Positions 1 through 5,737 of a stretch of DNA of 6,653 bases are shown here, one piece after another. How positions within the stretch are numbered: position 1 is the stretch's first letter; each line of letters opens with the position of its first letter. The notes beneath the pieces were generated by a model. It did not search any database. It was not told the DNA's origin and was given only the letters and a program-made list of their open reading frames with translations. The translations under genes were made by a program, and so were the position numbers. The DNA comes from Candidatus Aquicultor primus. Its GTDB lineage: Bacteria > Actinomycetota > Aquicultoria > Aquicultorales > Aquicultoraceae. The DNA lies in contig MELI01000022.1 of the NCBI GenBank assembly GCA_001767575.1, forward strand, positions 1-6,653. Direction: 5' to 3'.

Positions 1-431
1 TTGCCGAACTGGTTCACCAGAAAATATTTCGGGTCGTCGGCGAGCTGGTCCGCCATCTCTATCGCGCCGGGCATTCCCTTACATCCCTCGGTCAACAGCA
101 GCTCGGCGCCGAAAGCCATAAGTATCTGGCGCCGCTCCAAACTCATCGTCTCGGGCATGACTATCTGCAGCTTATAGCCCTTTATCGCGCAGACCATCGC
201 CAGCCCGATGCCGGTATTCCCACTAGTCGCTTCGAGGACTATTTTCTTCTTGGTAAGCTCGCCGCTCTCTTCGGCTTTTTCAATCAAATATTTCGCGATG
301 CGGTCCTTGACCGAGCCGCCCGGATTAGCCGCCTCCAGTTTGGCAAAGACTTTGGCCTTCTTATTCTTGTTCAGTCGCTTTATCTCGACTACCGGCGTAT
401 TTCCTATAAGGTCGAGGATGGTGTCGCTCAT
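1..431 (-). CDS. cysK: Cysteine synthase (O-acetylserine sulfhydrylase), 3' end cut by window edge
   Basis: A PLP-dependent enzyme that makes L-cysteine from O-acetylserine and sulfide in the cytoplasm. The first 143 codons are visible, close to half of the usual ~305-310 residues. The PLP-lysine motif NPGGSVKDR places the Schiff-base lysine at K42, and the cofactor phosphate loop TSGNTG is at residues 69-74; both sit where they do in E. coli CysK. The stretch [10 protein letters not shown], followed by a GAELLLTEG segment, is also typical of this family. The ATG is supported by GGAG at 438-441, six bases upstream. The gene follows the nucleoside phosphorylase gene on the same strand after 63 bp, so co-transcription is possible. 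CysM and cystathionine beta-synthase are close relatives, and the missing C-terminus would help separate them. The family is secure; CysK rather than CysM is likely. Confidence 0.92.
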   Translation of the reverse strand, partial: MSDTILDLIGNTPVVEIKRLNKNKKAKVFAKLEAANPGGSVKDRIAKYLIEKAEESGELTKKKIVLEATSGNTGIGLAMVCAIKGYKLQIVMPETMSLERRQILMAFGAELLLTEGCKGMPGAIEMADQLADDPKYFLVNQFG

Positions 432-458
432 ATCTCACTCCAACTAAAAAGTTATTTT

Positions 459-477
459 ACGGCACAATCATCGCCGT
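459..477 (-). other. Small inverted repeat between pdp and cysK
   Basis: Arms ACGGC and GCCGT (459-463 and 473-477) flank a 9-base loop in the 63-bp spacer between the two minus-strand genes. The downstream side in the direction of transcription is AAAATAACTTTTT rather than an immediate U-run. It could attenuate read-through into cysK, but it is a poor intrinsic terminator. Confidence 0.25.
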
Positions 478-494
478 TTACCGCGTCGCAAATC

Positions 495-1802
495 TCAGTC
501 AATAATATCATAAATCAGCTCTTTAGCCTCCTGCGGGTTTGGCGACAAGGTGAACGCCTCATAGACGAGACTCGTCACCGCCGCCAGCGAATGCGCATCG
601 GCGCTGCGCATTTGGGCGATAATCTCACCCGCGTTAATGTAATCTCCGACCTTTTTCGCGACGACGATTCCCGCGGTATGGTCGATTACGTCGTCCTTGG
701 TCTTTCGCCCGGCGCCCAGAATGCGCGCCGCGACGCCTAGCTCCTCGGCGTTTACGCCAACCACATAACCGCTATCCGCGATAATCAAATCCTCTACATA
801 TTGGGCGTGAGGCAAGATGCGCCTCGGGTCGTCGACGACGCTCCCGTCGCCCCCTTGCGCTTCTATGAACTCCCGGAACTTCTCTAAAGCCTTGCCGCTT
901 TCGAGAACCTCACTGAGAGCCTCGACGGCATCCTGCCTGCTCGCCGCCAGCCCCGCTTTCATCATCAACTGCGCACCGAGTTCTGTGCAAAGCTCAAGCA
1001 AGTCGGGCGAGCCGAAGCCTTTCATCGTATCTATCGCCTCTTCAACTTCGAGCGCGTTTCCGATGGTGATTCCGAGGGGTTGGCTCATGTCGCTTATTAC
1101 CGCAACAGCCTGCTTACCGAAGCGCTTTCCTATCGATACCAGCGTTTGCGCCAGCTCTTTAGCCTCATCGAGCGTCTTCATGAACGCGCCCGTCCCTACT
1201 TTGACGTCGAGAACTATCACATCGGCGCCGCCCGCTATCTTCTTACTCATAATACTGCTCGCTATCAGCGGAATGCTCGGCACCGTCGCCGTCACGTCGC
1301 GCAAAGCATATATTTTCTTGTCCGCCGGACATATCTCATCCGTCTGTCCGATTAAGGCGATTCCGATTTCGCCTACCTGCTGGATAAAACGGCTCCGGTT
1401 GAGGTCTACGCTGAAGCCCGGTATCGACTCCAGCTTGTCGATGGTGCCTCCGGTATGCCCGAGACCGCGCCCCGACATCTTGGCGACATTCGCGCCTACC
1501 GCCGCCATCATCGGCGCCAGGACGAGCGTCACTTTGTCGCCCACCCCGCCGGTACTATGCTTGTCGACTTTAACCCCGTCGATGAAGCTTAAGTCTATGA
1601 TTTCACCGCTCTCGGCCATCGCCCTGGTCAACGAGAAGGTCTCATCTTCATCGAGTCCCCGGATAAACGCCGCCATCAGAAATGCCGACATCTGGTAATC
1701 GGGAATCTTGTCGGCGACATAGCCGTCGACTAAAAACTTTATCTCATCATCGGTAAGGACTTTGCCGTCGCGTTTCTTTGCTAGCAACTGCATGATGCTC
1801 AT
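495..1802 (-). CDS. pdp: Pyrimidine-nucleoside phosphorylase (thymidine phosphorylase family)
   Basis: Reversibly phosphorolyses uridine, thymidine and deoxyuridine to the free base plus ribose-1-P or deoxyribose-1-P, in cytosolic pyrimidine salvage. The 435 residues match the usual ~433. Three parts are visible: a helical N-terminal domain (about 3-66), the catalytic domain (about 74-330) with phosphate-binding KHSTGGVGDK (81-90) and the family signature SGRGLGHTGGTIDKLES (110-126), and a C-terminal PYNP_C domain (about 340-420). By alignment from memory to E. coli thymidine phosphorylase, H82, R168, S183 and K187 match the active-site residues H85, R171, S186 and K190. Overall wording resembles Bacillus/Geobacillus Pdp more than E. 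coli DeoA, suggesting broad pyrimidine specificity. AGGAGG eight bases upstream fixes the start over the internal ATG at codon 4. The cysteine synthase gene follows. DeoB, the next enzyme in the pathway, lies about 3.9 kb away on the same strand. Confidence 0.95.
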   Translation of the reverse strand: MSIMQLLAKKRDGKVLTDDEIKFLVDGYVADKIPDYQMSAFLMAAFIRGLDEDETFSLTRAMAESGEIIDLSFIDGVKVDKHSTGGVGDKVTLVLAPMMAAVGANVAKMSGRGLGHTGGTIDKLESIPGFSVDLNRSRFIQQVGEIGIALIGQTDEICPADKKIYALRDVTATVPSIPLIASSIMSKKIAGGADVIVLDVKVGTGAFMKTLDEAKELAQTLVSIGKRFGKQAVAVISDMSQPLGITIGNALEVEEAIDTMKGFGSPDLLELCTELGAQLMMKAGLAASRQDAVEALSEVLESGKALEKFREFIEAQGGDGSVVDDPRRILPHAQYVEDLIIADSGYVVGVNAEELGVAARILGAGRKTKDDVIDHTAGIVVAKKVGDYINAGEIIAQMRSADAHSLAAVTSLVYEAFTLSPNPQEAKELIYDIID

Positions 1803-1810
1803 CGTATCCG

Positions 1811-1816
1811 CCTCCT
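1811..1816 (-). promoter_or_regulatory. Ribosome binding site of pdp
   Basis: AGGAGG on the minus strand, eight bases before the ATG at 1802. It favours this start over the second in-frame ATG three codons later, which would be 17 bases from the site. Confidence 0.8.
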
Positions 1817-1875
1817 CTTCTACCGCGAGCCATATCCTCTTCTTCCACCGCTCTCGCCATCCCTAAACCGCGCTT

Positions 1876-1905
1876 TTTACAGTGTTTGCGGCTATCGTGT
1901 ATAAT
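1876..1905 (+). promoter_or_regulatory. Sigma70-type promoter for the membrane-protein gene
   Basis: A -35 box TTTACA (1876-1881, 5 of 6 consensus) and a perfect -10 box TATAAT (1900-1905) are separated by 18 bases. The predicted start point near 1912 gives a leader of about 74 bases before the ATG at 1986. It lies in the 183-bp spacer between pdp (minus) and the membrane-protein gene (plus). I could not pick out an equally good minus-strand promoter for pdp in the same spacer. Confidence 0.6.
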
Positions 1906-1921
1906 ATCTATATATATTATC

Positions 1922-1933
1922 AGGGCTTGCCCT
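1922..1933. repeat. Short dyad just downstream of the predicted start point
   Basis: AGGGCTTGCCCT is a perfect dyad of 5-base arms around TT, about ten bases after the predicted transcription start and between the two divergent genes. It could be an operator half-site pair or a tiny hairpin in the leader. A second weak stem, GGCT/AGCC, sits at 1955-1967 in the same leader. Neither is followed by a T-run on the plus strand. Confidence 0.3.
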
Positions 1934-1985
1934 AAAAAGGCACGTAAAACAACCGGCTAGTCCAGCCTTAACTCTATTTTGAATT

Positions 1986-2744
1986 ATGAGCGGCAAAAAA
2001 ACAAAGCCGAAAACAACCGAAGATAAATCCTTTTTAGCGCGGATGAAAGACGAGAAACCGGGGGCGCTCCCCGCAATCATCATTTTGGTGATGCTCGGCG
2101 TCACCCTCGTCTTATTTGAGGTTGCGGGCCGCGTCGATGAAGCAGCTCTGGAGACCGTCCAAAACAAGACTACCGAAAACACCGCGCTCATACCGCTTAC
2201 CCCCGAAGACCACATGCGCGGGCAGCTCGAACAAGTCATCACCTCGGCTCGAAAGAGACCGTTCCGGGCGAAGGTCTCGACCGAGAACGGCTTCGAGGGA
2301 CTGTGGACGCAAGACGGATTGAACTACCGTTTCGAAAATTCCACCAAGAGCAAGGTACTCATCGTCAACGCCGCACAAAAGAAACTCTGGGTAATAGACG
2401 TGCCTTCGCGAATAGCGCACGAAACACCTTTCGACTCGACTAACATGCCCGCGTTTAATGAACTTATTGCGACGATGTTTTTGGAGGGCCTCTCAACCGC
2501 GACGGCATCGGGGACACACAGCCTGCTCGACATCTTACCCTCCGGCGAGAACGCCAAGCTCACCTTCACCGAAGACGACCTACCCGACCGCTGGGAAGGC
2601 GATAAGAGCGGCGGCACCGTGCGCTTTATCGATTGGGATTACTTGAGAATAGGCGAGGTCGCCCAAGGCGATTTTGAGCTATGGAAAGGCATTAGGGTAA
2701 GCCAACCAACCCCCGCAACGACTACCACGACCACCAAGAAATAG
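1986..2744 (+). CDS. Single-pass membrane protein with extracytoplasmic domain, function unknown
   Basis: I do not recognise this 252-residue protein. The N-terminus is lysine-rich (residues 4-24) and leads into one hydrophobic helix at about 27-48, with no lipobox cysteine. This predicts a short cytoplasmic tail, one membrane anchor and an outside domain of about 200 residues. That domain alternates short polar and hydrophobic stretches that look like beta strands (about 92-145), including GFEGLWTQDGLNYRF and KKLWVIDVPSR. This is loosely reminiscent of LolA/LppX-like or DUF4412-like lipid-binding folds, a low-confidence comparison. The tail (241-252) is Pro/Thr-rich and ends in lysines. An in-frame stop at 1980-1982 limits the start to this ATG or later. 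No clear Shine-Dalgarno precedes it, and an internal ATG at 2044 has none either. A strong promoter lies about 75 bases upstream. Confidence 0.75.
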   Translation: MSGKKTKPKTTEDKSFLARMKDEKPGALPAIIILVMLGVTLVLFEVAGRVDEAALETVQNKTTENTALIPLTPEDHMRGQLEQVITSARKRPFRAKVSTENGFEGLWTQDGLNYRFENSTKSKVLIVNAAQKKLWVIDVPSRIAHETPFDSTNMPAFNELIATMFLEGLSTATASGTHSLLDILPSGENAKLTFTEDDLPDRWEGDKSGGTVRFIDWDYLRIGEVAQGDFELWKGIRVSQPTPATTTTTTKK

Positions 2745-2779
2745 CAGACAAGCGCCAAAAAATTCTTCGACTCCAAAGA

Positions 2780-2800
2780 CTATACTTACGACCAGTATAG
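2780..2800. repeat. 7-bp perfect inverted repeat downstream of the membrane-protein gene
   Basis: CTATACT (2780-2786) and AGTATAG (2794-2800) flank the 7-base loop TACGACC, 35 bases after the stop codon. Two more base pairs can form outside one A/G mismatch. The stem is AT-rich and no T-run follows, so it is a weak terminator candidate. It may instead be a protein-binding dyad. Confidence 0.35.
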
Positions 2801-2870
2801 GCTCCCAAGCCCCTCGTTTCCCATGTTTAATCACCGGCCGCCCCTCGTCGTTTATCCATCTTAGTTTAGG

Positions 2871-2899
2871 TTGAACATGTGCTAGAGCAAAAATACAAT
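2871..2899 (+). promoter_or_regulatory. Sigma70-type promoter for the DivIVA-Roadblock gene
   Basis: A -35 box TTGAAC (2871-2876) and a -10 box TACAAT (2894-2899) are 17 bases apart, each 5 of 6 consensus. A perfect TATAAT at 2901-2906 lies directly downstream but would put the same -35 box 24 bases away, so the first pairing is preferred. The leader to the GTG at 3024 would be about 115 bases. Confidence 0.55.
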
Positions 2900-2912
2900 G
2901 TATAATATTGTA
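2894..2912. repeat. Dyad overlapping the -10 element (possible operator)
   Basis: TACAAT (2894-2899) and ATTGTA (2907-2912) are perfect inverted repeats separated by seven bases (GTATAAT). The left arm is the predicted -10 box and the right arm covers the likely start point. A repressor bound here would block the promoter. The AT-rich sequence makes a chance dyad possible. Confidence 0.35.
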
Positions 2913-3012
2913 ATTCCAGCCATTAACTAGTTCGTGCAGCATGCTGGGGCATATATTAAACGAGTTCCTGTTGGTGCCGCCGCAATGAGCGAAGAAAGAA
3001 TCTTTTCAATAT

Positions 3013-3017
3013 AGGGG
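3013..3017 (+). promoter_or_regulatory. Ribosome binding site supporting a GTG start
   Basis: AGGGG sits six bases before the GTG at 3024. It supports GTG initiation for a gene whose first in-frame ATG is far inside the coding sequence, well past the conserved DivIVA motif. Confidence 0.6.
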
Positions 3018-3023
3018 ATAGGC

Positions 3024-3905
3024 GTGCAAGACGAGCAAGAGTTGGGTAGAGAACTATTCGGTTATAAAAAAGACGACGTCGATAAGTTCCTGGCGGAGCT
3101 CCATCTTGACTTGCGAACCGCTAAGGATGAAATCGAGCGCCTGAAAACAGAACTGGAAACTGCGGACGAAAGACTCTCCGGCTTTAAGGAAATCGTCGAA
3201 GAAACCGTAATCCCCGAAGACGACCCCGACAAACATGCCGCTGAGATAGTCGATAAAGCGACTGAAGAAGCAGCCTTGATAATTGCGAGAGCCTCGGAAG
3301 AAGCACGCGAGCTGATAGAAGCGGCCGGTGCCGAACGCAATGCTTTTCTAAACGAACATGAGGAACTTGCCATCTCAGAGCAAGAACTCCATTCGAAAGT
3401 AAAGTCGATTCTCGACCACTACATGAGCCTTTTTGCCGAAGCCCGGAGTGTCGATGAAAGCGGCGCCAAGCGACGCACATACGGCCCGACAGTCGCGCCG
3501 GAACGGCGTCCGGAGCACAAACGGCCGATAGCGACCGACCTCTCTACCGAGAAGTTGATTCTTGAAAAACTTACCCGCCTCGGTGACATCCAGGGCGTCA
3601 GCACAGCTTGGCTATTAGATGACACAGGCAACATCGTCTCGTCCTTCAACCGCCTGAAAATCGACTTGGCCGGGGTAACATCCGCGCTCGTATCGTTGGA
3701 GAAGAGCGCGGACCAGCTCGAGACCAGCCTCGCGGACGGGTTAGTCCAAATGCTCTTCGTGCAACTCGAAAAACTCGTCATCATCCTTAACCCCGTAACC
3801 GAGTCGGTAATGCTCGGGATTATCGCGTCGGCCAGCTCTCCCATCGGGCAAATCTTCTGGTATCTGGACAAAGAAGTGCCCGAGTTTAGAAAACTCTTGG
3901 GTTAA
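3024..3905 (+). CDS. DivIVA-like coiled-coil protein fused to a Roadblock/LC7 domain
   Basis: A 293-residue cytoplasmic protein with two recognisable parts. Residues 8-23 (LGRELFGYKKDDVDKFL) match the DivIVA N-terminal motif of the form GY...VD.FL. A charged coiled coil follows (about 27-62), then an acidic Pro-containing break (63-70) and an Ala/Glu-rich helical run (about 71-140) typical of DivIVA/GpsB proteins. A basic, Pro-containing linker covers about 147-172. Residues 175-292 look like a Roadblock/LC7 domain: a helix, the stretch GVSTAWLLDDTGNIVSS, a long helix, then LVIILNPVTESVMLGIIAS and a final helix. DivIVA proteins mark curved membranes at poles and septa. Bacterial Roadblock proteins such as MglB regulate Ras-like GTPases such as MglA. 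The fusion suggests a localised GTPase regulator or scaffold, but no GTPase gene is in this window. The GTG start is supported by AGGGG. The pieces are confident; the function is inferred. Confidence 0.8.
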   Translation: MQDEQELGRELFGYKKDDVDKFLAELHLDLRTAKDEIERLKTELETADERLSGFKEIVEETVIPEDDPDKHAAEIVDKATEEAALIIARASEEARELIEAAGAERNAFLNEHEELAISEQELHSKVKSILDHYMSLFAEARSVDESGAKRRTYGPTVAPERRPEHKRPIATDLSTEKLILEKLTRLGDIQGVSTAWLLDDTGNIVSSFNRLKIDLAGVTSALVSLEKSADQLETSLADGLVQMLFVQLEKLVIILNPVTESVMLGIIASASSPIGQIFWYLDKEVPEFRKLLG

Positions 3906-4077
3906 AGTGCTTGTCGCCCTCGCAAAACGGCGAAAACTCGCGTCATCTAAGCCTCCCCGTGCCATGCGCCTCCCCTAATAATCCCCAAAGATAACGGGTA
4001 AATATCGATTATATGCGCACGCACGCAATCTACGCCTGGAAACATTTAGTACCGGACTAGTGAAGTAAGGAGGAGAC
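3906..4077 (+). other. 172-bp intergenic region before the FBP aldolase/phosphatase gene
   Basis: No gene and no convincing promoter were seen. A 5-bp stem TCGCC/GGCGA around 3914-3934 lacks a T-run, so it is not a credible terminator. AT-rich segments near 3999-4014 resemble -10 boxes but have no matching -35 box. The downstream gene may be read from the promoter at 2871 or from one I cannot recognise. Confidence 0.4.
4067..4073 (+). promoter_or_regulatory. Strong ribosome binding site of the FBP aldolase/phosphatase gene
   Basis: AAGGAGG, four bases before the ATG at 4078, is close to the ideal anti-16S complement and the strongest Shine-Dalgarno in the window. Confidence 0.8.
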
Positions 4078-5187
4078 ATGGCTGATAATAAACTCACGGT
4101 CAGCATCATCAAGGCCGACGTCGGCGGGTTCGTCGGGCATAGCAGCGTCCACCCGGCGCTTCTTGAGAAAGCGGGTGAACGGCTGGCAAAGGCCAAGGCG
4201 GACGGCCTCGTCATCGATTACCGCGTCGGATACGTCGGCGACGACACCTCATTGATAATGACGCACAAGAACGGCGTCGACGCCGAGCCGATACACCGTT
4301 TCGCGTGGGAGACTTTCGAGGAGATGACCGAAGTCGCGAGGGAGTACGCGCAATATGGCGCGGGACAAGACCTGCTGGTCGAGGCGTTCTCAGGCAATGT
4401 TCGCGGGATGGGTCCGGGTGTCGCCGAGATGGATATCGAGGAACGCCCGAGCGAGCCGATTATCTGCTTCCTCGCGGACAAGACCGAGCCGGGCGCCTGG
4501 AATTATCCCCTGTTCAAGATGTTCGGCGACCCGTTCAATACCGCCGGTCTCGTTATCGACCCCGGCATGACAACGGGTTTTAGTTTTGAGATCCACGACC
4601 TCATCAACAAGCGAAAACTGCTGCTAACCCTACCGGAAGACTACTACTCGCTCTTGATGTTTATCGGGGCGCCCGGGCGCTACGTCATCAAGCATGTCTT
4701 CAGAAACTCCGACAACATGATCACGGCCGTCACCTCTACTCAGAAGCTCAGCCTGATAGCAGGCAGATATGTCGGCAAAGACGACCCGGTTATGATAGTG
4801 CGCTGCCAAAGCGGGCTTCCTGCGGTCGGCGAAGTACTCGAGCCGTTCTCGATGCCGTATATGGTCGCGGGCTGGATGCGCGGCTCCCACCATGGGCCCA
4901 TAATGCCGACATCTTTTGAGGACTGCCACCCCTCAAGGTTCGACGGCCCGCCGAGAGTCGTAGCCTACGGCTTCCAGCTTGCTCATGGCAAGCTTATCGG
5001 CCCTAGAGACATGTTCGAGGACATCGCATTCGACGGGGCGCGCCGGCAATGCCTAGAGGTAGCCGATTATATCCGCCGCCACGGGCCGTTCGAGCCGCAC
5101 CGGCTTGGCCACGATGAGATGGAGTACACCACCATGCCGCATCTAATGGAGAAATTCGAGAGCAAGTTTGAACCATCCGATGATTAA
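4078..5187 (+). CDS. fbp: Bifunctional fructose-1,6-bisphosphate aldolase/phosphatase (archaeal type)
   Basis: Condenses dihydroxyacetone phosphate and glyceraldehyde-3-P to fructose-1,6-bisphosphate and dephosphorylates it to fructose-6-P, a one-way gluconeogenic step in the cytosol that needs Mg2+. The 369 residues cover the whole family length. Landmarks match the Sulfolobus tokodaii enzyme as I recall it: IKAD and GH near the N-terminus (D14, H21), VGDD (D55, D56), GQDLL and SGNVRGMGPGVAEM (97-118), ADKTEPGAWN (133-142), YVGKDDPVM (231-239), GWMRGSH (265-271), and RRHGPFEPHRLG with EMEYTT near the C-terminus. K234 corresponds to the Schiff-base lysine K232, Y231 to Y229, and Y350 to the phosphatase-phase tyrosine. 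All these key residues are present, so both activities are expected. This class is known from archaea and deep-branching, often thermophilic or autotrophic bacteria, unlike the class I FBPase of most bacteria. Confidence 0.95.
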   Translation: MADNKLTVSIIKADVGGFVGHSSVHPALLEKAGERLAKAKADGLVIDYRVGYVGDDTSLIMTHKNGVDAEPIHRFAWETFEEMTEVAREYAQYGAGQDLLVEAFSGNVRGMGPGVAEMDIEERPSEPIICFLADKTEPGAWNYPLFKMFGDPFNTAGLVIDPGMTTGFSFEIHDLINKRKLLLTLPEDYYSLLMFIGAPGRYVIKHVFRNSDNMITAVTSTQKLSLIAGRYVGKDDPVMIVRCQSGLPAVGEVLEPFSMPYMVAGWMRGSHHGPIMPTSFEDCHPSRFDGPPRVVAYGFQLAHGKLIGPRDMFEDIAFDGARRQCLEVADYIRRHGPFEPHRLGHDEMEYTTMPHLMEKFESKFEPSDD

Positions 5188-5200
5188 TCACTATTTCGCC

Positions 5201-5221
5201 GCGCTCCGCAACGGGCGTTTT
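5201..5221 (+). terminator. Weak intrinsic terminator candidate after the FBP aldolase/phosphatase gene
   Basis: CGCTC (5202-5206) can pair with GGGCG (5213-5217), including one G-U pair, around a 6-base loop, and TTTT follows directly. It lies 15-30 bases after the stop codon. The short stem makes it a weak candidate. Confidence 0.35.
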
Positions 5222-5247
5222 GAAAATCGGGAGAAGTGTGGTATTAC
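5220..5247 (+). promoter_or_regulatory. Extended -10 promoter for the DUF2267 gene
   Basis: A -35 box TTGAAA (5220-5225, 5 of 6) and a -10 box TATTAC (5242-5247, 4 of 6) are 16 bases apart. The -10 box is preceded by TGG, giving the extended -10 TGN motif. The start point would fall near 5254, inside the large inverted repeat that begins at 5248. Confidence 0.4.
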
Positions 5248-5279
5248 TGTTAGGCGGGAGTCGATTCTTCCGCCTAACA
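5248..5279. repeat. 13-bp inverted repeat before the DUF2267 gene
   Basis: Left arm TGTTAGGCGGGAG (5248-5260) pairs with right arm CTTCCGCCTAACA (5267-5279) around the 6-base loop TCGATT. The outer ten base pairs are perfect, followed by one G-U and two Watson-Crick pairs. This is the strongest stem seen in the window. No T-run follows, so it is not a standard terminator for the upstream gene. It ends eight bases before the GGAG ribosome site of the next gene, so an operator over the transcription start or a 5' mRNA stem fits better. Confidence 0.65.
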
Positions 5280-5295
5280 CTTCATTGGAGCCAAA

Positions 5296-5706
5296 ATGTG
5301 CAAGGATGAATTTGTCGAGTTGGTCAGCGAGCATGCAAAACTGGGGCTTGAGGACGCCGAGCGTGTCTCGAAATCGGTCTTGCTCACCCTGCGCTCCCGC
5401 CTGACCGCTGTCGAAGTGCTCGAGCTAAACGATAGCCTTGCCTGCGACCTCGAAGACCTCTGGGATGCCGGGTGGCTCCAAAAATTCGCAAGCAAGTTGC
5501 AGAGTCTTCGCGAGCTCGACCGGTCCGAGTTCCTTGAACAAATCAGACAAGCGGCCGACCTCAAAACTACCGAGGATGCGACCATTGTCACACAAATCGT
5601 CTTTCGCATCCTGAAATCGTCCATTCCCAAGCAAGAAATAGAGGCGATGTCCAAAGCACTCCCCAGCGACTTGCGCGAATTCTGGCAGGCGGCGGAAGCC
5701 ATCTAG
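5296..5706 (+). CDS. DUF2267 family protein, two tandem helical repeats
   Basis: A 136-residue, all-helical, soluble protein with no signal peptide or membrane segment. Two related halves are visible: residues 4-58 begin DEFVELV and end DLEDLWDAG, and residues 76-132 begin RSEFLEQI and end DLREFWQAA. Each half has an entry helix, a pair of central helices with regularly spaced leucines or valines, and the closing motif L..DL.(D/E).W. This matches the internal duplication of DUF2267 as I know it. The biochemical role of the family is not known to me. The ATG is supported by GGAG at 5287-5290, five bases upstream. The gene has its own candidate promoter and a large upstream dyad, and it converges on deoB with a 31-bp gap that holds no clear terminator. 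Family assignment rests on sequence pattern and remains to be confirmed by a profile search. Confidence 0.75.
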   Translation: MCKDEFVELVSEHAKLGLEDAERVSKSVLLTLRSRLTAVEVLELNDSLACDLEDLWDAGWLQKFASKLQSLRELDRSEFLEQIRQAADLKTTEDATIVTQIVFRILKSSIPKQEIEAMSKALPSDLREFWQAAEAI

Positions 5707-5737
5707 CGACTTACAAGCGGCGCGAAAAACTACGCTG

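Larger units (their letters stand above)
2745..3023. other. 279-bp intergenic region with promoter and dyads
   Basis: No plausible gene was found in this spacer; the only ATG-led frames are 13 and 15 codons long. It holds a 7-bp inverted repeat at 2780-2800, a promoter at 2871-2899, a dyad across the -10 region at 2894-2912, and a leader of about 115 bases to the GTG start at 3024. No tRNA or recognisable riboswitch was seen. Confidence 0.6.

Noticed and set aside
208..447. A 79-codon plus-strand frame opposite cysK
   Set aside because: It is antisense to conserved cysteine synthase motifs; its hydrophobic look comes from reverse-complemented Lys/Glu codons.
817..1698. A 293-codon plus-strand open frame opposite pdp
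   Set aside because: It lies wholly antisense to a clearly conserved pyrimidine-nucleoside phosphorylase. Its translation is Ser/Pro/Ala-rich with no family pattern, and it starts without a ribosome site. It is a codon-bias shadow.
1912..1985. Possible riboswitch in the leader of the membrane-protein gene
   Set aside because: I compared it by eye with the GEMM (c-di-GMP) and cobalamin consensus elements and found no matching conserved core; only two very short stems are present.
2765..2778. TTCTTCGACTCC resembling a tRNA T-arm
   Set aside because: No acceptor, D or anticodon arms can be built around it; the preceding sequence is the end of a coding region and there is no matching 3' end.
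2679..2942. An 87-codon minus-strand frame in the spacer before the DivIVA-Roadblock gene
   Set aside because: It overlaps the end of the membrane-protein gene and the promoter region, starts without a Shine-Dalgarno, and its translation shows no domain or compositional sign of a real protein.
3419..3871. A 150-codon minus-strand open frame opposite the DivIVA-Roadblock gene
   Set aside because: The plus-strand frame shows two coherent domains and a ribosome site, while the antisense product has no pattern beyond Ser/Arg richness.
3914..3934. TCGCC/GGCGA stem after the DivIVA-Roadblock gene as a terminator
   Set aside because: The five-base stem has a 10-base loop and is followed by AAAAC, not T residues.
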